A stretch of DNA of 64,000 nt from Gyrodactylus bullatarudis (lineage: Eukaryota; Platyhelminthes; Monogenea; Gyrodactylidea; Gyrodactylidae). The position numbers were made by a program, and so were the translations under genes. Shown in pieces: positions 56,286 to 64,000 of this stretch (the stretch's first letter is position 1; each line of letters starts with the position of its first letter). The DNA lies in NCBI GenBank assembly GCA_012064415.1, contig SSNU01000134.1:1-64000 (forward strand), written 5' to 3'. The notes under the pieces were generated by a model that had not been told where the DNA came from, ran no database searches, and saw only the letters and a program-made list of their open reading frames with translations.

Positions 56286-57732
56286 TATAAAATAAGAGAG
56301 ACTAATAAGAATGTTAAACTCCTCGAATGCGTAACGAGTTCTATTTTTATTTGAGATTTGCATCTTTTCATCTAAATTTATTAGCCGTTTGCAAGAAGTA
56401 TAAGAATGTCAGGAAGTCTCATTAAAATGGGATTAATATTCTCTTTTAAAAACTAAAGCTAGCTAAAGATGGGAATTTATGATTTGTATGAAATTCTCAA
56501 ATCTCGAATTAGCGCCAAAATCCCATTCTTTGAAATTTGAGTTGAACATTTTTGCTGATATAAAAGAGATAAAGTGATTAAAAGTTGATTTTTACGATCA
56601 CGATTAGACAAAGAATTCAAATATGCTGAATCAGGTTTTGAGAATCATCCCATCATCGTGTGAGAATAGAATTTTGGTTTTTTGATCATTTTTGCTGCTT
56701 GAAAATAAATAAATTTTTTATGATTTTAGGATCCCTAAAAGTTTTATGATTTTGATCATAAAAATCAAATTCTGATCACTTTCTCACTTTGATATCAGCA
56801 AAATTTTTTAACTCAAAGTTCAGAAAAATGAGTTCATCTTTGTAAAGAAGTCTTCATTAGATTTTAGGTTTACACCTTTCTCTTCATTGTTGCTATTTAT
56901 TGGAAAGTTTTTGTTTGTTTTCAGTTTAAATAGTATTCATTAGGCTAGGGTTAAATTTTTTTTTTCTCCGAACTACTCACGACAGAACTTACTTTTCTAA
57001 TAAATTTTAGTACTCAAATCATGTTTTGCATATTTTTAAAGGGTCAAAGTCATTCTCCATTATGACATTGCCCATTTTTCCCACAATATCCCACGAACAT
57101 GATAAAACTACGAAATTCACCATGAAGGCCCTCTTGATGATGAGATTACTATTTTTGAAGATAAAACTTAGGGAATTTATTAAATGGCCAAGATATTCCG
57201 AATTTTAATGATTGCGTAGTAAAAATTCATTGAAAATTGAGCGGCGATTTATAAAGTTCTGAGTTTTTAAAACTGAATAACATAATGGTGAAGCAGTTTC
57301 GACACACTCTTCAATACAAAATAATGCTCAGAATTGATAGTTCTATCAGAATAGTTGGTCCTAATATGAGGTTTGAAATTTCACCCTAGCCTAGTATTCA
57401 TTAGGAAATTTTTTATTGATTTAAAAGCAGGATGATGGTCAAAAGATGTTTTTCAGGATCAGAATTAGACAAGAAAATCAGTTATGTTAAGTTTGTTCTA
57501 ATGCTCAACCTCGAGAGTTGAATTTCGATAATTCAAAATCTCTCGAAAAATTCAAATCTATATCTTTTAACTCTTGAATGTGATGTCAAAAAACGTAAAA
57601 AATGATATTTTGGATTATTTAAAACCTTACATAAAAATAAACAGACAAGAACACTTATTTTATGAAAATTAATATATTTTTATAGGCAATTTTTACAAAT
57701 CATTGTAAGGAAAATTACTGCATCTTGGACAT
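56286..57732. repeat. Non-coding DNA with fold-back repeats
   Basis: 56480-56850 is an imperfect inverted repeat (left TTTGAGTTGAACATTTTTGCTGATA, shortened here; right TATCAGCAAAATTTTTTAACT) related to 4960-5335 and 46075-46490. A further partial unit lies at 57400-57600 (GGATCAGAATTAGACAAG). No exon of the membrane gene could be placed here, nor any other gene. Confidence 0.5.
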
Positions 57733-60700
57733 TAGAGGTAGATGAAAATAGACTTTTAATAAAAATATCCCAAGTCAGCAGATGCATTCAATAGTTTAAG
57801 GTGCAATTCTTCGAAAAATCTTGATTCCATCTCGAAATATCAATTATAATTTCTGGGATTTTCCATTTTCAACTGAATTCAAGAAACTTTGAAGTTTAGA
57901 CACGAATTCATTTAAAGAAACTTAACAAAATATTTGTTTTAAATTACCATTTTGTAATCATCGGAAGTTTGGAACTTATTTGAACTTGTTGATATTTTGA
58001 GTTTAATTTTTCATTGATTGGAACTTCTCAAACAGCTTTGAATTTAAGCTCAATCAGCTAAAAAGTCCCTTAGATGAGTAAAGGATATTTCATTCAGGTT
58101 TTATTATTATGAATAATTCGCTAATTTGAAGGAATCCTAGAACTGTATGAGTTTAGTGATTCAAATTAAGTTAGGAAGTAGAAAAATAATTTATAAATGA
58201 GTTAAGATAAAATAAATCTGACAGAATAATTATAAGTGATAAATTTCAATGTCCAAATCTGTTAACATAATCGAAAAAGTTCATTCCTGCAGGAAAAGAT
58301 CTTCTACTCTCAACGACACTCGCAGTAGAATGATCTAATTTCTCGAATTTTCTAATGCCCTCAGCAGCATTTTTAATATCTGCTATGAGTCTCTCAATTC
58401 CTTGAGTGTTTGAGGGGAAATCAGGATAGAGAATAAATCTTTGGCCGTGAAACTGAATATCACACAAAGGAGGGTAGCAGAAGGGAGTTTCATTGAAGTT
58501 AATCATTTCTGAATAATGATTAGCTTCAAAAATTAAATTAGGCTTTTGATAGGGACGATGGCCAGGAGAAGCATTTTGAAGAAATGCTGTAGCAATTTGT
58601 CGCAGTTCTGGATCTTCTTCAGCCATGAGGGAAAGAATAATATTTTCAGGATGGGCTGCAAAGGAGTTCATCATTAGGGATTGCTTGGCTATTTCTTTTA
58701 TTGGGCCTATTCCAAACGTATCTATCCTACGCATCATGTTGAAAAAGACTTTGGCTGCCTCGACAACACTTGTCTTGTGCTTAGTCTCAAACCAAGATGG
58801 AACGTAGACTTCCATCACAAATTTGACTAGCGCCAACAGGCTAACTTCGGGTACAGTCCTTGAAACGTATAGACGTAGAATTCTGCTTGCAGTAATTGTC
58901 CAACGTGCCAAATAAATAATTCCAATTGAATTTTTTTTAATGTAATCGACGAGCTCAGGATTTCCATCAGGTCCTAGTAAATAAATAATTAATTAATAAG
59001 TATATTTTTATTATGAATAAATTAAAATAAATTATTTTATTTTTTTGTTTTCTTATCAGTGACAATCTATCTGGAGGATATTTTTTGACCAGATTTAAGG
59101 TCTAGTTAAAAAATTTTAAGTTATTTGTCCAAGTTGAGAAGGCTTGTGTGACAACTTGGGATTTAAAATATTGAGAAAGGCTTGTTAACAACAAGTTGTT
59201 AAAAATCAAGCCTTCAAGAAGTAAAAATAGGCCAAATAATAGCAAGCTGAAAATAAAATTTTTTTAGGTATTGAAAATATTTTATATATTTATATCTAGG
59301 TCTTATTTAAATTATTTTCAATTTTAATAAATAAATTACAAAAACTTACCTCCATTTATGAGCTGGGAAATTTTATAAAGGTACTGCTGTTTATGGCCAA
59401 GTTTCTTTATAGATGCTTCAGGCAATGGATATAATTGTGATTCAATCCTTATGAACTCTGCTACAGGATAATCCTTTGTAACATCATTCAGTTGTCGCCC
59501 GATAGGACCTCCGAAATTGAATGGACCGAGAACTCTTCCATCAAAATCATTAACTACTTTTCTTAGGACATTTTCAACCGTATGCAGGATACAAACAATA
59601 CGTTGAAGATTTCTGTTCAAAACTGTCTCAAGTACAGTAATGCAGCCAGTACCAGTTCCAATATTGGCTGCTGCTCCATCACAGGTTATCGCTCGCAAAG
59701 TCTCAGCAGACTCTGTTTCATTTAGTACATCCATGATAACATTTGCGAAGGTAATACCTGTTTGATCAGGAACTTCATTTTGATGCTACCAATCGATTAC
59801 CTGGCAAGTCGCTCATAACCAAAATGTTTGTCTTTTTTGATTTGTCATGGAATTTTTTCAATATCTTGACTGTTGCATCGATCTGAAGATTTTTAATTCT
59901 CTCTAGGGACACCAACTTCAAATGCTTCCTTAGCAAGCTTTTCTTCATTTTTTAATTTGTACTCACTTAAGTACACAAAGCCATCAACATTGTTCATTTC
60001 TGAATTTGCAATTTGACGCTTACAAAATTTATAAGTTTCAGGCATACTATATTTATTGTAATTCTTCCGATTTTGACCTTCTGGCGATTCTTCATCATAC
60101 GGAGGATCAATATCTACGTTTTGAATTGTCCCATTGGTCGTCTGAGTTTCCTTGGTCATATCAAGAGTGTTTGGCCTGGAAACATTCATAAGATCCGTAT
60201 CTGGAGACTCCTCTAATTCAGGAAATGCTTGTCTGATCCTCTGTCGATCGTTCTCTGCCTGTCCAATAGAGTCCTTGTAATCATCAATCGTCATATTTCT
60301 CTCTGTAGACTGATCTCTAAGAAATTCCTTTGTCAAATGATGAGAATAATTTTTCCTATTGCTGACTTGATAAGCAGGAGCATCGTGCAAAAGGAAATAG
60401 TTTTTTCCAAAAGTTAACTAGACACTTTTTATTAGCTCTCATTTCATGCCGATCTCTCAGCAATTTATCAATACTTAGAATATCAATAATTAGAATAGGA
60501 CGGTAGTTCTTTGCTTCTATTCCAGCTTTAGAAATCAATAACTTCATCTGCAACCAGACGTCGAGTCTTTGCTTTATTGCGGGTTGGATGTGGTCCTCTC
60601 TTCAGCTTCAAAAGATTGTAAACATCCAAATTGGTTGGCAGCATATTGAGAAGAAGACTCTTAGGCTCTTCAAACTCATTTTTAATTTTAATCATTGTAT

Positions 60701-61087
60701 AACATGACATGATGAACATGCAACTACTGTATTACTTTATCATTAATGAATTTGAAAGTGATGAAATTAATTGGATGATTAAAACAAATCAAAATATCAA
60801 TTTTAATCAAAACGCATGGAATTTTAATCCTTGAATTATTCTCAATCTGAATTTATTAAATTCTGATACTTTTGGTGTTTTTTGTTTAGATTTTGACGAA
60901 AAAAACTTTCATCAGATTAAGTGCGCGAAAATCATTGGTGGGAATTTGAATCACTAAAATCTTTTTTTGAAAAACCCTGAAACAAATGAGATTTTTATCG
61001 CTTGATAAATTTGCATTTCATAATTAAATTGAATTTGCTATCAGATTATGGCTCGGACAAGTGATATCAAAATTTCATCTACCTCTA
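57733..61087 (-). mobile_element. hAT-like element, copy 4
   Basis: Perfect 8-bp target duplication TTGGACAT at 57725-57732 and 61088-61095. Inverted ends TAGAGGTAGATGAAA(A/T)T match over about 16 bp. The minus strand carries the transposase-like gene with frame breaks. Length 3355 bp. Confidence 0.9.
58246..60719 (-). pseudogene. hAT-like transposase, copy 4, frame-broken
   Basis: Most similar to copy 2 and shares its intron position, but the intron is 376 nt (58974-59349, GTAAGT...TACTAG). Intact 3' exon: MARWTITASRILRLYVS, YPPLCDIQFHGQRFILYP, SNTQGIERLIADIKN, ending MNFFDYVNRFGH. The middle carries AITCDGAAANIG and IVCILHTVENVLRKV. Breaks: stop near 60528-60550, frameshift near 60380-60420 (Cys cluster FARCSC), frameshift near 59893, and stops near 59735-59790. 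All catalytic blocks are still recognisable. Inactive but not old. Confidence 0.8.
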
Positions 61088-63312
61088 TTGGACATTCTCG
61101 CTAACTTTTTCTGTCCTTTTCTCTTGAGCGGAAAATATTTCTTAAAGGAGTTCTACAAACAAATGTTCTCTGAGTAGTGTAGTTATAAGTTCCACATTTG
61201 GAATGTAGACCAGGTTCGTTGCCTTCATTTTTATTTTTATCTAAATCGTTGATTATTTGATGTTCAATATCGGATTCTGACCAATCTCAATCACTAAAAA
61301 TGTCTTTAGAAGTACGTAAAATATCGACTTGATTCGACATATTATTTACTAATAATGACGTAAGAATGGATTTATCAAACGAAAAGGGCTTGTACTGCTA
61401 AACTTTTGAAAAATTTAGCTAAATTCTACGTATATTTAAGCCCTGGTTACCAAATGTATGCGGTTTTCATTTTAAAGACCAACAAGAAAGTAATTAAAAT
61501 CAAAAGGATAAATAAACTATTGCAATGACTAAGAAATTAAATTCATTAGCACTTTCTGTTCTATTATTAAAATAAATAAAAATCATGAATCAAGTTACTG
61601 AATTCAAAAGCAAAACTTTCATTCAGATGATAAATAAGAAGATGAACATTAGAGCACCTCCTTTTGAGATTATTTTTGAAATACATAAATTCGATAGTTG
61701 TACGATAATACCCACATAAAAGTTTATTTTGACCCAAAAATCATCCATGAAAACTTGAGGGAAGTGATCCCAAATTTTCTTATGAGATTTTCATCCTTTT
61801 TAAATTTGACTTTTTATCTTGAAAAATTATTTGGTTGTATACTTTAAAGTAAGTATTGTATGTTTAAACTAAACTTAATTATGATTTATTCATTGAATAT
61901 TAAATTCAACAGGTAAGTTTACTATACCAAGAAGAAAAACAAGAAATTCAATAAGAAGTTTTTTTTCATTTTTATTTAAAATTCAACCAAATCTTCTCAT
62001 CGGATTTAAGCAGAATATTATATTAAATAATCTTATTAAGAACTTTAAGAATTCCTTTCAGTATTCTCATTCGATATATATTCACTGAATATTATTCATT
62101 CTAAACTAATTGACATGAAGATGAGAATTTACTATTTTTACAAAAAAACTCAATATTTTTCTCCGGACTCATAGAAAAAATAATTCTTTGAATTCTAAAA
62201 CGGAATGAGCTACTAAGATGTGGATATTCGAAAAAATTCAATCTGACCAAAATAAGGCCATTTTTTGAATTTCGAAAAAGTACCAAATTTCCACTTTTTC
62301 AACTTTAGAACCCAAAATTTTTATGGATTTCGATTATTCAAAACTAGCATGTGATGATATTTGGGATCAACATTGAACGAAGAATTCGAATTCACCGGTA
62401 GAAGTTGACTGAAGTTCGTCATTACTGTGGGAAATCGAACCATTTGAATTTTTCGATTATCACGAAGGCAAATTATCCAAAATCTAGAAGTCTAATTTTT
62501 TCTCGGAAACAGTCAATTCTTCGCTATCTCTTTTCTTTTAGTGTGTTTTCAAATTGACTCACGGCTTCAAATAGATCAACGTTCAAAATTTTCCTCAACA
62601 CCTTATTTTGAAATTTTCTGCTCTTTCGATTGAGACCACTCTCAATAGAGAAAAACATGAATGAGATAGAAAGATAGAAAAAACATCATCTTGTTCAGGA
62701 ATAAATTCTCAACAAAAGATCAGAAGGAAAGTTTCCCTTAACAACTCTAGTTTCAGAGCTATTTAAAGTCAAAGTTGAAAATTTACCCATTTATTTCGAA
62801 AATCCTCAACTTCAACTCAATTTTATGCCTATTTAAGTACCTAGTAGGAAAGAAATCTACCTCAATTCAGATGCAGAAGACCTTGAAGTATCAAAAGCGT
62901 GAAAAAATTTTCGAAAATTATGCTTCTGTATAATATTTTCATTGACAAATCTCTATTTTTTAACACCTGAAAATCAGAACGAAGATGGCAGTTGTAGTAA
63001 TTCATTCAATCTAATTAATCTACAAATTGTATTTTGACTCAATAAATAAAAAGAATTTGTTAGAATTAGCTCATGAAATAAATATTTATTGAATTTCTAT
63101 AGTGATAATCAATAATAAGTATACACCTATAGAACCTGTCCTCTTATATTAATTTTAAATGATCTTGAGACTTGGGATGTTGACTTCTAAAGAATGAAAA
63201 ATTCTTTATTAAAATGCGTATTTTTAAATATAATTTATTTCAACATAATTCAGTAAATATAAATTTTCTATTTTTCATAAATTTTTTTAACGTCAAGTTT
63301 AAGTATACACAT
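61088..63312. other. Non-coding stretch
   Basis: No supported gene. A block at 62570-62650 is the inverse of 34385-34460. AAGTATACAC appears at about 63118 and 63301, possibly near the end of the Tc1 element to the right, but no TIR could be closed. Confidence 0.45.
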
Positions 63313-64000
63313 TTATTTTGTAAAATTTCCATCCGATAAAACAACATTCATACATCTCTTCTGCATAGATTTATAAAGGTTCTTTATGACGTCTTCATGT
63401 ATTGATTTCCACTCTTCCATAATTTTGATTATCAATTCATGCTTATTACAAAAAATCTTGCCATTTTGATATACTTTTTGGGATAAAATCCCCCAGAGAT
63501 TTTCGATTGGATTCAAATCCGGGCTTCTGGCTGGCCAAGGAAGTACTTTTATAGTATGATCCGAAAACCAGTTAATGGTTGATTTAGAACGATGACACGG
63601 AGCATTATCTTGTTGGAAAATTAGATCCTCTTTTGTAATTTCCTCTTTAAATGAGAATAAATGATCTTCAAGCAGAATTTGGTAAGAAGTTGAATTGAGC
63701 TTTTCACTAATAACAACTAGACTAGAAGTTCCTTTGCTAGTTATCGATCCCCAGACCATAACACTACCTCCACCGAATCCTCGCTTTATTCGTATTGGTT
63801 TTGGTCGCTTTTTGTCCATCCAGCATGAAGTTAGACCATCTGGGCCATCAAGATTGAACTTTTTCTCGTCAGAAAAGATAACTCTGCTCCAATCTTGATT
63901 TTCAATGATTTTTTCATAAGCCCAACTCTTTCTTGATTCCATATCTCTAGAACTCAGATTTGGAGTATTCTTAGGTTTACCCCAATGAAGACTCGGATCT
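63313..64000 (-). CDS. Tc1 transposase (DD34E), cut by window edge
   Basis: The minus-strand frame is open from the window edge to a stop at 63313. Reading in from the edge: LHWGKPKNTPNLSSRD, then WSRVIFSDEKKFNLDGPDG (first D), KRGFGGGSVMVWGSI (Tc1 signature), QQDNAPCHRSKS (second D), WPARSPDLNPIENLWG (E), spacing DD34E, ending DGNFTK. The N-terminal HTH lies outside the window. No stops in about 229 codons, so this may be an intact copy. It is the closest relative of the deleted element at 17124-17675. Confidence 0.85.
   Translation of the reverse strand, partial: DPSLHWGKPKNTPNLSSRDMESRKSWAYEKIIENQDWSRVIFSDEKKFNLDGPDGLTSCWMDKKRPKPIRIKRGFGGGSVMVWGSITSKGTSSLVVISEKLNSTSYQILLEDHLFSFKEEITKEDLIFQQDNAPCHRSKSTINWFSDHTIKVLPWPARSPDLNPIENLWGILSQKVYQNGKIFCNKHELIIKIMEEWKSIHEDVIKNLYKSMQKRCMNVVLSDGNFTK

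Noticed and set aside
57026..57208. 60-codon plus-strand frame
   Set aside because: No motif; located in fold-back repeat surroundings.
1..64000. tRNA, rRNA, CRISPR or bacterial-type operons
   Set aside because: No cloverleaf with A and B boxes, no rRNA-like GC-rich block and no regularly spaced short repeats were seen; all genes show eukaryotic features.

Overview
This is an AT-rich eukaryotic (animal) nuclear window dominated by transposable elements, many nested inside one another. The animal origin is supported by spliced genes with GT-AG introns, a C2H2 zinc-finger gene with a PxDLS co-repressor motif, a single-pass membrane protein gene, and metazoan transposon classes (Merlin, Tc1/mariner, pogo/Tigger, Penelope, gypsy, LINE). 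One transposase family resembles, from memory, an uncharacterised family common in arthropod genomes, so an arthropod is my best guess, with low confidence. Introns are very short: 26 to 73 nt in most genes, several of them only 26-35 nt. No tRNA, rRNA, operon or CRISPR was seen.

Layout. 1-7.3 kb: relics (Penelope terminal repeats with hammerhead-like motifs, a LINE 3' end, a decayed Merlin). 7.3-16.7 kb: an old Penelope copy split by an 8.1 kb block. The block holds a pogo-like transposon with 382-bp terminal inverted repeats (TIRs), a second Penelope fragment, and a complete hAT-like element (12571-15980). 16.7-22 kb: Tc1 deletion derivative, more Penelope relics and a hAT-like relic. 22.0-24.5 kb: an element with 309-bp inverted arms that was entered by an intact Merlin transposon (22628-24040). 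24.5-29 kb: Penelope relics. 29.2-31.9 kb: a palindromic Penelope/pogo composite. 32.2-33.2 kb: a Tc1-like gene with 31-32 nt introns. 35-38.9 kb: a gypsy pol relic split by an intact hAT-like element (35612-38405). 38.9-42.5 kb: an intact Tc1/mariner-like element encoding a 531-residue transposase. 43.7-48.8 kb: Penelope relic, MITE and hAT-like copies. 49.4-51.2 kb: the zinc-finger gene (host). 55.1-56.3 kb: a multi-exon membrane protein gene (host) with two alternative 3' ends. 57.7-61.1 kb: a hAT-like element with broken coding sequence. 63.3 kb to the edge: a Tc1 transposase.

The most interesting system is the repeated transposase-like family: four large copies plus two relics. Three of the copies have boundaries that can be read exactly. 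They are flanked by perfect 8-bp duplications (ATATTCAT, GGGCATAC, TTGGACAT) and have TIRs starting TAGA(C/G). That is the signature of hAT transposons, and it fits the D...D-CxxH...E layout of the protein. The copy at 35612-38405 is open from start to stop (693 residues, one 62-nt intron) and could be autonomous.

The elements interact by nesting and recombination. Merlin sits in a long-inverted-repeat element, hAT-like copies sit in pogo and gypsy elements, and pogo sits in Penelope. A 1867-bp pogo-Penelope junction segment occurs twice in opposite orientation with equal length.
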